A stretch of 64,000 bases of DNA from Dryocola clanedunensis (GCF_025215155.1 NZ_JALHAM010000107.1), one strand, 5' to 3'. Positions 52,677-61,812 are shown, counted from the stretch's first letter. Made by a program: numbers and translations. The notes: a model not told the origin generated them from the letters alone.

Positions 52677-53812
52677 CAGAACACCCGCATTCCCTGACGC
52701 CAGACGTGCCCGACGTAAACGTGGTCGCCGTGCTGATGGGCCAGTACCATATCCGCCCGTTTTCCTTCCGCCAGCACGCCGCGATCTTCCAGACTGAGCG
52801 CCCGCGCCGGGTTACGCGTCACCAGCGCCACCGCCTGCGGGAGCGTGAAGCTGTTCGACTCGTCGTGCGCCACGCGGAAGGCCGCATCCAGCAGGCTCGC
52901 CGGGTAGTAATCGGAAGAGAGGATGTCCAGCAGCCCCGCCTGCGCCAGCTGATGCGCCGCCACGTTGCCGGAATGCGAGCCGCCCCGCACGATATTCGGT
53001 GCGCCCATCAGCACGCTCAGGCCGTGCTGACGTGAAGCCTGCGCGGCCTCAAGCGTAGTCGGAAACTCGGCGATGACGCTGCCCAGCTCGTGGGATTCAG
53101 CCACGTGCGCGGCGGTCGCGTCGTCATGGCTGGCAAGGGCAATGTTTCGCGCCCGGCATTCGGCGGCAATCGCCAGGCGGTTCGGCTGTGACCAGCGTTC
53201 CGCCAGCGCCAGCTGATCCGCCTCGTAGCTGTTCATCTCCGCATCGCTGAGGGAATATTTTCCCTGGTAATACTCGCGATACTTAACCAGATTAGAGAAC
53301 TGGCGCTGGCCCGGCGAGTGGTCCATCAGCGACACCAGCGAGACGCCGCCCCGGTCGATAAGCTGCCGGAAGAGCGGCAGGGTCGTGTGGTGAGGCAGTT
53401 CGCAGCGCAGGTGCAGGCGATGCTCGGCGCGGTTGATGCCCCGGGCTTGGGTCTGCATCACCGCGTTAATCATCTTCTCTAAGTTTTCCAGCCGGTCGCC
53501 GCCGTCCCGCACGTCGCCCAGCGCCACCGCGTCCAGCACGGTGGTGATGCCGCTTGCCACCATCAGCGCGTCGTGGCTGCTCATGGCGGAGTGGGCGGGC
53601 CAGTCCACCTTCGGGCGCGGAGTGAAGAATTTGTCCAGGTTATCGGTGTGCAGCTCGATAAGCCCCGGCAGCAGCCAGCCGCCCTCGCCGTCGTGGGCCT
53701 GGGGCAGGCTGCTTGGGCTGTCGGCAACGTTTCGGATCAGTCCGTCGGCCACTTCCAGCGAGCCACTAACCACTTCGTTTTCCAGCACCAGCCTGACGTT
53801 ATTGATAATCAT
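52676..53812 (-). CDS. phnM: Triphosphonate diphosphohydrolase PhnM
   Basis: An amidohydrolase-fold enzyme that removes diphosphate from alpha-D-ribose 1-alkylphosphonate 5-triphosphate. The 378 residues match E. coli PhnM in length. Metal ligands are expected in G-L-I-E-L-H-T-D-N-L near 50 and the later E-H-R-L-H-L-R-C-E, A-S-H-D-D-A-T and S-D-Y-Y-P segments. It overlaps phnL by 14 bp. Confidence 0.96.
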   Translation of the reverse strand: MIINNVRLVLENEVVSGSLEVADGLIRNVADSPSSLPQAHDGEGGWLLPGLIELHTDNLDKFFTPRPKVDWPAHSAMSSHDALMVASGITTVLDAVALGDVRDGGDRLENLEKMINAVMQTQARGINRAEHRLHLRCELPHHTTLPLFRQLIDRGGVSLVSLMDHSPGQRQFSNLVKYREYYQGKYSLSDAEMNSYEADQLALAERWSQPNRLAIAAECRARNIALASHDDATAAHVAESHELGSVIAEFPTTLEAAQASRQHGLSVLMGAPNIVRGGSHSGNVAAHQLAQAGLLDILSSDYYPASLLDAAFRVAHDESNSFTLPQAVALVTRNPARALSLEDRGVLAEGKRADMVLAHQHGDHVYVGHVWRQGMRVF

Positions 53813-54503
53813 GTTGCGCCTCTACCGTAGCCATGGAATGCAGGCGGTCCGCCACCTGATTGCGTACCGCTTCGTCGTGGAATATCCCGACAACCGCCGC
53901 GCCCCGCACTTTTGCCTCCTGAATCAGCGACACCACGGCGGCGCTGTTTTTCGCATCCAGCGAGGCGGTCGGCTCATCGAGCAGCAGAATCGGGTAGTCG
54001 ACGATAAACCCGCGGGCGATGTTCACGCGCTGCTGTTCGCCGCCGGAAAACGTCGAGGGGGCAAGGCTCCACAGGCGTTCCGGTACGTTCAGGCGCGTCA
54101 GCAAACGGGATGCCTTCGCCACGCACTCGTCACGGGGGACGCCCAAATCCAGCAGCGGCTGCATTACAACTTCCAGAGCGGAGATTCGCGGGATAACCCG
54201 CAGGAACTGGCTCACCCAGCCGATGGTTTTGCGGCGCACCGCCAGCACGTCCCGCGCCGGAGCCCGCACGATATCCAGCCAGGCGTCGTCATGCTTCACC
54301 CAGATATGGCCTTCATCCGGCAGATAGTTGGCGTACAGCGAGCGGAGCAGGGTGGATTTGCCGCTGCCGGAGTGGCCGTGCAGCACCACGCATTCCCCAC
54401 CTTTAACTTCTAAAGAGGCGTTAGCCAGCACCGGCAGGCGAATGCCGTGCTGGTGGTGCAGCACAAAGGTTTTGCTGAGGTTTTCTACCCGTAAGCGTGA
54501 CAT
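53799..54503 (-). CDS. phnL: C-P lyase complex ATPase PhnL
   Basis: An ABC-type ATPase of 234 residues associated with the C-P lyase core together with PhnK and required for phosphonate use. Walker A is G-H-S-G-S-G-K-S-T near 43, the signature is F-S-G-G-E-Q-Q-R-V-N near 151 and Walker B is I-L-L-L-D-E-P-T. It has no membrane partner, in line with its role on the soluble complex. An 81-bp gap with a REP separates it from phnK. Confidence 0.95.
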   Translation of the reverse strand: MSRLRVENLSKTFVLHHQHGIRLPVLANASLEVKGGECVVLHGHSGSGKSTLLRSLYANYLPDEGHIWVKHDDAWLDIVRAPARDVLAVRRKTIGWVSQFLRVIPRISALEVVMQPLLDLGVPRDECVAKASRLLTRLNVPERLWSLAPSTFSGGEQQRVNIARGFIVDYPILLLDEPTASLDAKNSAAVVSLIQEAKVRGAAVVGIFHDEAVRNQVADRLHSMATVEAQHDYQ

Positions 54504-54531
54504 AGGGATTCCTTGAAATGGTTGCTATCAC

Positions 54532-54580
54532 GTCGGATGGCGGCTGGCGCCTTATCCGACCTACTGGTGCGCCATCCGGC
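54532..54580. repeat. REP element inside the phn operon (phnK-phnL)
   Basis: gtcggatggcggctggcgccttatccgacctac followed by gcgccatccggc. This is the only sizeable gap in the phnF-phnP run, and the element may tune expression of the downstream half. Confidence 0.75.
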
Positions 54581-54584
54581 AAAG

Positions 54585-55343
54585 TCAGTTCTGCAATACC
54601 GATGACACCAGCAGCTGGGTGTAAGGGTGGTGCGGATCGTCCAGCACGCGGTCGGTCAGCCCGCTTTCCACCACCTGGCCCTGCTTCATGACCAGCAGAC
54701 GGTCGGCCAGCAGGCGCGCCACGCCCAGATCGTGGGTGACAATCACCACCGCCAGGTTCAGCTCCCGCACCAGGCCGCGCAGCAGGTCAAGCAGGCGCGC
54801 CTGAACCGACACGTCCAGGCCGCCGGTTGGCTCATCCATAAATACCAGCTTCGGATGCGTCACCAGGTTGCGGGCGATTTGCAGGCGCTGCTGCATGCCG
54901 CCGGAAAACGTCGTTGGCAGGTCATCGATACGCGATGCAGGGATTTCCACCTCTTCCAGCCAGCGCTGGGCCGTGGCGCGGATCTCGCCGTAGTGGCGTG
55001 CCCCGGTCGCCATCAGCCGCTCGCCGATGTTGCCACCGGCGGAGACGTGGCGGCGCAGGCCGTCCATCGCATGCTGATGCACCACGCCCCACTCGGTGCG
55101 CAGCAGGCGGCGGCGGTCGCCTTCGCTCATGCCGTACAGCGACTCATCCAGATACATCACTTCGCCGTTCTGCGGCGCGAGGCGGGCAGAAATCGACTTT
55201 AACAGCGTGGTTTTGCCGGAGCCGGACTCGCCGACAATGCCCAGCACCTCGCCGGGGTACAGCTCAAACGACACGTCGCTGAAGCCTTTGCCGGGGGCGT
55301 ACAGGTGGGTCAGGTTGTTGACCGAAAGGAGTGGCTGGATCAT
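54585..55343 (-). CDS. phnK: C-P lyase complex ATPase PhnK
   Basis: A 252-residue ABC-type ATPase that binds the PhnGHIJ core through PhnJ. Walker A is G-E-S-G-S-G-K-T-T near 38, the signature is F-S-G-G-M-Q-Q-R-L-Q near 148 and Walker B is L-V-F-M-D-E-P-T-G-G. It resembles oligopeptide-type importer ATPases but has no permease. It overlaps phnJ by four bases (ATGA). Confidence 0.96.
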   Translation of the reverse strand: MIQPLLSVNNLTHLYAPGKGFSDVSFELYPGEVLGIVGESGSGKTTLLKSISARLAPQNGEVMYLDESLYGMSEGDRRRLLRTEWGVVHQHAMDGLRRHVSAGGNIGERLMATGARHYGEIRATAQRWLEEVEIPASRIDDLPTTFSGGMQQRLQIARNLVTHPKLVFMDEPTGGLDVSVQARLLDLLRGLVRELNLAVVIVTHDLGVARLLADRLLVMKQGQVVESGLTDRVLDDPHHPYTQLLVSSVLQN

Positions 55344-56185
55344 TGGGCGGCGGCCTCGCTGTTCTGGCGGCAGAAATCGGTATCGGAGCAGACGAACATG
55401 CGGCTGCCCGCATCGTCCAGCACCACTTCATCCAGGTAGCTGTGGTGTGAACCGCAGATAGCGCAAGGCTCATCCCACTCCTGAACGGTGAACGGATGGT
55501 CGTCGAAGTCGAGGCTCTCCACGCGGGTAAACGGTGGCACGGCGTAAATACGCTTCTCGCGTCCGGCCCCGAACAGCTGCAGCGCGGGCATCCTGTCCAT
55601 CTTCGGATTGTCGAATTTTGGGATCGGCGACGGGTCCATCACGTAGCGCTCGTTGACCTTCACCGGGTAGGCGTAGGTGGTGGCGATGTGGCCGAAGCGG
55701 GCGATATCTTCGTACAGCTTCACCTGCATCACGCCGTACTCTTCCAGCGCGTGCATGGTGCGGGTCTCCGTTTCACGCGGTTCGATAAAGCGCAGCGGCT
55801 CGGGGATCGGCACCTGGTAAATCAGGATCTGGTCTTCAGCGAGCGGCGTTTCCGGGATGCGGTGGCGGGTTTGGATCAGCGTCGCGTCTTCCGTGCGCTC
55901 GGTGGTATTGACGCCAGTCACGCGCCTGAAGAAGTTGCGGATCGACACGGCGTTAGTGGTGTCGTCCGCGCCCTGGTCGATGACCTTCAGCACGTCTGCT
56001 TCACCAATTACGCTTGCGGTAATCTGAATGCCGCCCGTGCCCCAGCCGTAGGGCATCGGCATTTCGCGCCCGCCAAACGGCACCTGATAGCCGGGAATAG
56101 CCACGGCCTTGAGGATGGCGCGGCGGATCATGCGTTTGGTTTGCTCGTCCAGATAGGCGAAGTTGTAGCCGCTCAGGTTAGCCAT
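55340..56185 (-). CDS. phnJ: Carbon-phosphorus lyase PhnJ
   Basis: The radical-SAM catalytic subunit that cleaves the C-P bond, releasing alkane and ribose cyclic phosphate. The 281 residues equal the E. coli length. The cluster cysteines are in the C-terminal part: C-A-I-C, then C-S-D-T-D-F-C (C-x2-C-x21-C-x5-C), the unusual PhnJ pattern. The N-terminal body has G-Y-N-F-A-Y-L-D-E-Q-T-K-R. It overlaps phnK (4 bp) and phnI (8 bp). Confidence 0.97.
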   Translation of the reverse strand: MANLSGYNFAYLDEQTKRMIRRAILKAVAIPGYQVPFGGREMPMPYGWGTGGIQITASVIGEADVLKVIDQGADDTTNAVSIRNFFRRVTGVNTTERTEDATLIQTRHRIPETPLAEDQILIYQVPIPEPLRFIEPRETETRTMHALEEYGVMQVKLYEDIARFGHIATTYAYPVKVNERYVMDPSPIPKFDNPKMDRMPALQLFGAGREKRIYAVPPFTRVESLDFDDHPFTVQEWDEPCAICGSHHSYLDEVVLDDAGSRMFVCSDTDFCRQNSEAAAQ

Positions 56186-57242
56186 GGTCGCGCTCCTTAA
56201 TCAGGCGGTTCAGCAGTTCCAGTTCGGCCTGGAAATCGACGTAGTGCGGCAGTTTGAGGTGCGAGACGAAGCCCGCAGCCTCCACGTTATCCGCGTGCGA
56301 GAGCACAAACTCTTCGTCCTGCGCCGGGCCGGCAACGGTTTCGTCGTAGTCCGGGGCCTGCAGCGCGCGGTCGACCAGCGCCATCGCCATCGCCTTGCGT
56401 TCGCTCATGCCGAACGCCAGCCCGTAGCCGCGCGTAAAGTGTGGGGCTTCTTCTTCGGGGGCGACAAAACCGTTGACCATTTCACACTCGGTCAGCAGCA
56501 GTTCGCCGACGTTCACCGCAAATCCCAGCTCTTCCGGCACGATTTCGATATCAACGTAGCCGCTGCGGATCTCTCCCGCGAATGGGTGGTTGCGCCCGTA
56601 GCCGCGCTGGGTGGAATAGGCCAGCGCCAGCAGATAACCTTCGTCGCCGCGCACCAGTTGTTGTAAACGGGAGGAGCGGGAGCACGGATAAACCGGCGGC
56701 TGGCGGGTGATGTCATCCGGCTGCTCGCCGTTGTCTTCTTCGGTTTTTGCCAGGCACTGCTTCGCCAGCATGCTGAACACGTGGGGGGCCGGGTCGGCGT
56801 GGGTATCGCCCGCTTTTAGCTCCGGGGTTTCGCCGTTGGCCAGCAACGTGAAGTCCAGCAGGCGGTGGGTGTAGTCGTAGGTCGGGCCGAGCAGCTGGCC
56901 GCCGGGAATGTCTTTGTAAGTGGCCGAAATGCGGCGCTCCAGCCGCATCTCTGCGGTATTCAGCGGTTCGCTAACGGCTAAACGTGGCAGCGTGGTGCGG
57001 TAAGCACGCAGCAGGAAGATGGCTTCGACCATATCGCCGCTCGCCTGCTTGATGGCAAGGGCCGCGAGTTCGCGGTCGGCAATACCACCTTCGGTCATCA
57101 CGCGGTCAACCGCCAGGCCCAGCTGCTGTTCGATTTGCGCCACGCTCAGCTCGCTAAGGCTCTGTTCACCCCGGCGGTTCAGCTCCTGCAGCGTGTGGGC
57201 GGCGGCAATCGCCTTCTCGCCCCCTTTCACGGCGACGTACAT
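56178..57242 (-). CDS. phnI: C-P lyase core subunit PhnI
   Basis: PhnI, with PhnG, PhnH and PhnL, attaches the phosphonate to the 1' position of the ATP ribose with loss of adenine. The start at 57242 gives M-Y-V-A-V-K-G-G-E-K-A-I, the E. coli N-terminus, and couples to the phnH stop (TGATG). The protein is 354 residues, as in E. coli, with the conserved Y-P-C-S-R-S-S-R-L-Q-Q and Q-R-G-Y-G-R-N-H-P-F-A-G-E segments. Confidence 0.97.
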   Translation of the reverse strand: MYVAVKGGEKAIAAAHTLQELNRRGEQSLSELSVAQIEQQLGLAVDRVMTEGGIADRELAALAIKQASGDMVEAIFLLRAYRTTLPRLAVSEPLNTAEMRLERRISATYKDIPGGQLLGPTYDYTHRLLDFTLLANGETPELKAGDTHADPAPHVFSMLAKQCLAKTEEDNGEQPDDITRQPPVYPCSRSSRLQQLVRGDEGYLLALAYSTQRGYGRNHPFAGEIRSGYVDIEIVPEELGFAVNVGELLLTECEMVNGFVAPEEEAPHFTRGYGLAFGMSERKAMAMALVDRALQAPDYDETVAGPAQDEEFVLSHADNVEAAGFVSHLKLPHYVDFQAELELLNRLIKERDHG

Positions 57243-57826
57243 CAGCACACCTCCACGTGGGTGGTACGGGGAATGGCCAGCAGGCGCTCGCCGCAGGTGA
57301 GGATCAGGTCGATGCCCAGTGGGAACGGGTGCGGGCGTTCGGTTAACTCGTGGATCACGCAGTCCGGCAGCTGCGGGGCAATCATGCGCTCTTCCTGAAT
57401 GCCCGCGCCGGTCAGGCGCAGCATGCGGCCTCCGCTCAGGCTGCTGACCTGCAAAATCAGCGTGGCGCTGGTGTCGGGGGCAACGTCCGTTCCCTGGGCC
57501 AGGGCATTAAGCTGTTCACCTGAAATACTGGCATCCGCCACGGCAAACTGGGCAGCTTCCGGCGTTTGGGCGAGCGGTGCATTGGTATGAAAACGCGTAT
57601 TTTGCGCGGTGGCTTCTGTATTCAGCGCATCGCTGATCCACACCGGAGTATCGTTGTCGGCAAGCGTCAGCAGCACGCTGGTGGAGGCGACGTTCAGCGG
57701 CGTCCAGCCCTGATGAAGCGAATGCAGCGCGACGATAACGCCCGGCTCGCTCATGGCTTTTAGCAGGCGGCGGAAGCTCTGCTGGGCGTCCTGTACGGGC
57801 AGGGTGAAAGCAGTCATTAAGGTCAT
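57242..57826 (-). CDS. phnH: C-P lyase core subunit PhnH
   Basis: A 194-residue structural subunit of the PhnGHIJ core, with a fold related to PLP transferases but without cofactor. It matches E. coli PhnH closely: V-Q-D-A-Q-Q-S-F-R-R-L-L-K-A-M-S-E-P-G-V-I and the C-terminal H-P-F-P-L-G-I-D-L-I-L. It shares one base with phnI and four with phnG. Confidence 0.96.
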   Translation of the reverse strand: MTLMTAFTLPVQDAQQSFRRLLKAMSEPGVIVALHSLHQGWTPLNVASTSVLLTLADNDTPVWISDALNTEATAQNTRFHTNAPLAQTPEAAQFAVADASISGEQLNALAQGTDVAPDTSATLILQVSSLSGGRMLRLTGAGIQEERMIAPQLPDCVIHELTERPHPFPLGIDLILTCGERLLAIPRTTHVEVC

Positions 57827-58284
57827 GCGTTATCTCCGCGAACCAGGGTAAAGAAGTCGACGCGGCTACTGTTCACCTCGGCGCGTCTTCTGGCAAGGCG
57901 CTGCTCCCGGTTAGCCGCCAGCGGCGCAATTAAGGTTTCCTGTAAAGTCCGATAGTGGACTTTGTCCTGCATCAGCGCGTCGATCGCCGCGCAGCGCTCG
58001 GCATGGGCTTTATCTCGCCCTAATAAATAGCTGTAGCCGTAGGTGCCGTTATCCAGCTGCACAACGGCGCGGGTTAAGGTGGCGTCGCCCGCGAAGAAAC
58101 GTTGCCCCGTTGCGCCCATGCGCGCCTGGATCTGCACCAGTCCTACTTCCGGCTGGCGAATGACCTGATAGACAGGGTTTAGCTTCAGTTCAGCCCAGCG
58201 TTCGGCCAGCTCCTGCGGCAGGCTGTGGGCGAGCACGGCCATCCAGTTCTGGCGCTGTGCGATATCTTTTTGCGTGGCGTCCAT
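57823..58284 (-). CDS. phnG: C-P lyase core subunit PhnG
   Basis: A 153-residue core subunit. Conserved segments are R-Q-N-W-M-A-V-L-A-H-S, G-L-V-Q-I-Q-A-R-M-G-A-T-G, F-F-A-G-D-A-T-L-T-R-A and the end V-D-F-F-T-L-V-R-G-D-N-A. It starts directly after the phnF stop with no spacer and overlaps phnH by four bases. Confidence 0.96.
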   Translation of the reverse strand: MDATQKDIAQRQNWMAVLAHSLPQELAERWAELKLNPVYQVIRQPEVGLVQIQARMGATGQRFFAGDATLTRAVVQLDNGTYGYSYLLGRDKAHAERCAAIDALMQDKVHYRTLQETLIAPLAANREQRLARRRAEVNSSRVDFFTLVRGDNA

Positions 58285-59010
58285 TTAGTGCTCCATAGTG
58301 AATTCGATCATGTCGGCGCGGGTCAGGCTGACGGAGTATTCCGCCGGGTTGGCCTCGCCTTCACGATGGTTAAGGGTGCGCACGCACAGCAGTGGAGCCA
58401 TGTTGGGGATCTCCAGCAGGCGGCTCTCTTTGGCCTGCGCACGGCGGGCGCTGATGCGGGTCTGAGTTCGTTTAAGATGAATGCCGAGCTGGCTGCTGAT
58501 AACGTCGTGCAGCGATCCGCTGTGGAACTGCTGCAGCGCGGGCCACCAGCTCAGATCGGCAAAGTAATGGTCGATAAGACATACCGCGATGCCGTTGACG
58601 CGCCTGAGGGTGCGCAGGTGAATAACTTCTTCGCCTTCGGCTACACCTAGTGCATCGGCAACGTGGCTGGAGGCCGGGCGCAATACGGCAAGTAAGCGCT
58701 CGCTGGTGGGGTGGCTGCCCTGGTCGAGCAGGTTCTGGCTGAAGCGCGCCTGGGCGTTCAGCGGGTAGTCGAACGGGCGCATTAAAACCAGCACCCCTAC
58801 GCCCTGACGGCGCTGTACCCAGCCTTTTTCCACCAGCTGGTCGATGGCGCGGCGCAGGGTGTGGCGGTTGACTTCGTAGCGCGCTGCCAGCTGGCCTTCT
58901 GCGGGCAGGTAGTCGCCGCAGCGGTAGTTGTTACGCAGCTCCTGCTCAAGCAGGGCGGCGATCTCCTGGTAGCGGGTGGGGTAACTGGTCGGATGTCTGG
59001 ATAAGTGCAT
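58285..59010 (-). CDS. phnF: GntR-family regulator PhnF
   Basis: A 241-residue regulator with an N-terminal winged helix (Y-E-V-N-R-H-T-L-R-R-A-I-D-Q-L-V) and a C-terminal UTRA ligand domain, of the HutC subfamily. The ATG at 59010 (M-H-L-S-R-H-P-T) is chosen over an in-frame TTG three codons upstream because it matches the E. coli start and length and has AGAGGA at good spacing. It is not needed for phosphonate breakdown itself and probably modulates the operon. Confidence 0.95.
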   Translation of the reverse strand: MHLSRHPTSYPTRYQEIAALLEQELRNNYRCGDYLPAEGQLAARYEVNRHTLRRAIDQLVEKGWVQRRQGVGVLVLMRPFDYPLNAQARFSQNLLDQGSHPTSERLLAVLRPASSHVADALGVAEGEEVIHLRTLRRVNGIAVCLIDHYFADLSWWPALQQFHSGSLHDVISSQLGIHLKRTQTRISARRAQAKESRLLEIPNMAPLLCVRTLNHREGEANPAEYSVSLTRADMIEFTMEH

Positions 59011-59040
59011 GTCAGTCAATCCTCTGCTTGTTTTTGATTT

Positions 59041-59070
59041 GTCGGGTGACGCTGCGCTTACCCGACCTAC
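59041..59070. repeat. REP-like palindrome between phnE and phnF
   Basis: gtcgggtgacgctgcgcttacccgacctac, a compact REP-type hairpin in the 99-bp gap that divides the transporter genes from the catabolic genes. Confidence 0.75.
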
Positions 59071-59109
59071 AGCTATCCGTTTTCGTCATCCACGGCATCC
59101 TTCGTCCCC

Positions 59110-59892
59110 TCAAATGAAATGCTTACGCAGACGCTGGGACATGAAATCCAGCAGGCTGACGGTGATGATGATGACGATCATCAGCGCGCAGGTTTGCTGG
59201 AACTGGAAGCCGCGAATCGCCTCCCATAGCGTCACGCCGATGCCGCCTGCGCCCACCATGCCGACCACGGTTGCCGAACGGACGTTCGACTCGAAGCGGT
59301 AAAGGGAGTAGGAGATCAGCAGCGGCATCACCTGGGGCAGCACGCCGTAAAGGATCTCTTCAATCTTGTTCGCCCCGGTGGCGCGAATGCCTTCAACCGG
59401 GCCAGGCTCGATAGCTTCAACGGCTTCAGAAAGTAATTTCGAGAGCACGCCGGTGGTGTGGATAAACAAGGCCAGCACGCCAGCGAACGGCCCCAGACCC
59501 ACGGCGACCACGAACAGCATCGCAAAGACCATTTCGTTGATGGCGCGACAGGCGTCCATCAGGCGGCGCATCGGCTGGTAAACCCACCAGGGCACAAGGT
59601 TGTCGGCGCACATCAGGCCGCAGGGAATCGACAGCACGATGGAAAGAGCGGTGCCCCAGACGGCGATTTGCAGGGTGATACCCATTTCTTCCAGGTAGAC
59701 GCGCCAGTCGCTGAAGTCAGGTGGGAAAAAGTCGGCGGCGAAGGTCGCCATGTTGCCCGCGTCGCGGAACAGGTTGAGCGGCGCCATTTCCGCGCCCTGC
59801 CAGGAGACGGCCAGCACCGCCAGCAAAATTCCCCAGCTCAGCAGCGAGAACCAGCTGCGCTTCGGGGCGGCGATTTGGATTGTTTGTTGCAT
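59110..59892 (-). CDS. phnE: Phosphonate ABC transporter permease PhnE, intact
   Basis: A 260-residue inner-membrane permease of the BPD_transp_1 family with five to six helices and the cytoplasmic EAA loop E-G-I-R-A-T-G-A-N-K-I-E-E-I-L-Y-G-V-L-P. The frame is unbroken. In E. coli K-12 an 8-bp duplication disrupts phnE and makes the strain phosphonate-negative; the copy here has no such shift, so the importer should work. Confidence 0.96.
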   Translation of the reverse strand: MQQTIQIAAPKRSWFSLLSWGILLAVLAVSWQGAEMAPLNLFRDAGNMATFAADFFPPDFSDWRVYLEEMGITLQIAVWGTALSIVLSIPCGLMCADNLVPWWVYQPMRRLMDACRAINEMVFAMLFVVAVGLGPFAGVLALFIHTTGVLSKLLSEAVEAIEPGPVEGIRATGANKIEEILYGVLPQVMPLLISYSLYRFESNVRSATVVGMVGAGGIGVTLWEAIRGFQFQQTCALMIVIIITVSLLDFMSQRLRKHFI

Positions 59893-59929
59893 GGTGGCTC
59901 CGTAAAAGTGTCGCTTTTTGTCGGATGAC

Positions 59930-59980
59930 GCTAACGCTTATCCGGCCTACAACGGGTGGATAAGCGCTGCGTCATCTACC
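59930..59980. repeat. Paired REP elements between phnD and phnE
   Basis: gtcggatgacgctaacgc ... gcttatccggcctac is followed by a second inverted unit, gggtggataagcgctgcg ... catctacc, together about 50 bp. Confidence 0.8.
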
Positions 59981-59985
59981 AAAAA

Positions 59986-61002
59986 TCACTGCACCGCTTT
60001 ATTCACGCCGGTCATCGCGGTTAAAGCCGCGGTCAGGCGGTCAAGATCGTTGAGCTGGTTTTGCAGCTCGCTGACCTTGCTGACCTTCTCTTTGTCGTCC
60101 AGCCCCTTGTTGTCCTTCACGCCCTGCATCTGCTTGAACAGGGCCAGCTGGCGAATCGGCACCAGCTGCAGGTCGCTTGAGGCGCGGAATGGCGCCCAGC
60201 CCAGGCGGCTCAGCACGTCTTTCTCTTCCGGGGTTTTGCCGTAGCTCATAAAGAAGTCGTAGAGCTTGTCTTTCGTCGCCTCGGAGAGGTTTTTGCGCCA
60301 GACGATAGGGTCGCCCGGGATCAGCGGCGACTTCCAGATCACCTTCAGCGCTTTGAGCTTGTCCGGCGCAGAGGTCTTCAGTTTGTCGAGGTTTTCGGTG
60401 TTGTTGGTCGCCACGTCCACCTGCCCGTTGGCGACGGCCAGCGCGTTGGTCTCATGGCTGGCGTTCACCGAGCGCTTAAAGTCGTTCACGGTGACGTTAT
60501 TTTTCGCGAAGACGTAGTAGCCGGGGACGAGGTAGCCAGAAGTGGAGTTTGGATCGCCGTTGCCGAAGGTCAGATCTTTGCGTTTGGCCAGCAGATCCTG
60601 AAGGTTGTTGATCGGGCTGTCTTTGTTAACGATCAGCACGCTCCAGTAGCCCGGCGATCCGTCTGCCGCGACGGTTTGCGCGAAGACCTGACCGTTTGCC
60701 CTGTCCACTGCTTCCATGGCGGAGAGGTTGCCGTACCAGGCGATATCCACTTTGTTAAAGCGCATGCCCTGGATGATCCCCGCGTAGTCCGGCGCGAAGA
60801 AAGCGTTCACCTTCATCCCTAGTTTCGCTGACATATCCTTCAGGAACGGTTCCCACTGCGGCCTGAGGTTTTGCTGGGATTCGGTGGAGATAATGCCGAA
60901 GTTAATCGATTTTTCCTGTTCATCCGCATGGGCCGGGGCAAACAGGGTGCTGACGCTAAGCAGGCTGGTAAAAGCGAGGGCGGCAACTTTTTTGTAGCTC
61001 AT
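59986..61002 (-). CDS. phnD: Phosphonate-binding periplasmic protein PhnD
   Basis: A 338-residue periplasmic binding protein with a signal peptide ending near A-H-A-D (about residue 26). The start at 61002 is chosen because AAGGA lies six bases before it and the length equals E. coli PhnD; the ATG two codons upstream abuts the ribosome site. Ligand-site segments include A-P-D-Y-A-G-I-I-Q, W-Y-G-N-L-S and D-P-N-S-T-S-G. It delivers alkylphosphonates to PhnE. Confidence 0.96.
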   Translation of the reverse strand: MSYKKVAALAFTSLLSVSTLFAPAHADEQEKSINFGIISTESQQNLRPQWEPFLKDMSAKLGMKVNAFFAPDYAGIIQGMRFNKVDIAWYGNLSAMEAVDRANGQVFAQTVAADGSPGYWSVLIVNKDSPINNLQDLLAKRKDLTFGNGDPNSTSGYLVPGYYVFAKNNVTVNDFKRSVNASHETNALAVANGQVDVATNNTENLDKLKTSAPDKLKALKVIWKSPLIPGDPIVWRKNLSEATKDKLYDFFMSYGKTPEEKDVLSRLGWAPFRASSDLQLVPIRQLALFKQMQGVKDNKGLDDKEKVSKVSELQNQLNDLDRLTAALTAMTGVNKAVQ

Positions 61003-61029
61003 GACCATTCCTTAAGGTAGATGAAAATA

Positions 61030-61812
61030 TCAGGCAGCCGCCGCGTCAACGCGGGCAATGCTGCGGTAGAGATTCCCCAGTCGTTCGCTGTCGAACGCCG
61101 AGCTGCTTCCGTCGTAAAACACATGTCCCTGCCGCAGCGCGACAATCCGTTCGCAGTAGCGCAGGGCGTAGTCCACCTGATGCAGCGTCACCACTACGGT
61201 AATGCCGTCCAGGCGATTAATGTCGTGCAGGGTTTCCATGACGATGCGGGCGGATTCCGGGTCAAGAGAGGCGATAGGCTCATCGGCGAGAATGACTTTT
61301 GCCTGCTGCATCAGCGCGCGGGCTATCGCCACGCGCTGCTGCTGACCACCGGACAGGGTGGAGACCCGCTGATAAGCCAACTGCGCCATGCCGACGCGGG
61401 TCAGCGCCTGCAAAGCTCGTTGCTTTTGTTCACGGGTGAATAATTTCAGGCAGGTGCGCCAGAAGGGGGTGGAACCCAGCGCGCCAATCAGCACGTTTTC
61501 CAGCACCGTCAGGCGGTTAACCAGGTTGAACTGCTGGAAGATATAGCCGGTGTGGGCGCGGCTTTTGCGGATATCGCTCGCCAGGCGGCCCGCTTTCTGT
61601 ACGGTGCGGCCAAGCAGTTCGACGTGGCATTCTGCGGTTCTGTCAGACGTTATCAGCCCGCTCAGGTGGCGTAAGAGCGTTGATTTACCCGAGCCGGATG
61701 GCCCCAGCAGCGCAACCATCTCACCTTCGCGAACCTGCAAATCCACCGCGTTCAGCGCCTGGTGGTGGTTGAAGGTTTTGCTCAGTTTGTTGACGCGAAT
61801 AATTGTTTGCAT
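61030..61812 (-). CDS. phnC: Phosphonate ABC transporter ATPase PhnC
   Basis: A 260-residue ATPase that powers the PhnDE importer. Walker A is G-P-S-G-S-G-K-S-T near 39, the signature is L-S-G-G-Q-Q-Q-R near 156 and Walker B is V-I-L-A-D-E-P-I-A-S-L. It is the first gene of the 14-gene phnC-phnP run, which in E. coli is induced by phosphate starvation through PhoB. In the 199-bp upstream region I see only weak Pho-box-like text (aacgtcacatttcat), not a confident box. Confidence 0.96.
   Translation of the reverse strand: MQTIIRVNKLSKTFNHHQALNAVDLQVREGEMVALLGPSGSGKSTLLRHLSGLITSDRTAECHVELLGRTVQKAGRLASDIRKSRAHTGYIFQQFNLVNRLTVLENVLIGALGSTPFWRTCLKLFTREQKQRALQALTRVGMAQLAYQRVSTLSGGQQQRVAIARALMQQAKVILADEPIASLDPESARIVMETLHDINRLDGITVVVTLHQVDYALRYCERIVALRQGHVFYDGSSSAFDSERLGNLYRSIARVDAAAA

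Noticed and set aside
53433..54413. 326-codon plus-strand frame over phnM/phnL
   Set aside because: Shadow of two certain phn genes; no start context.
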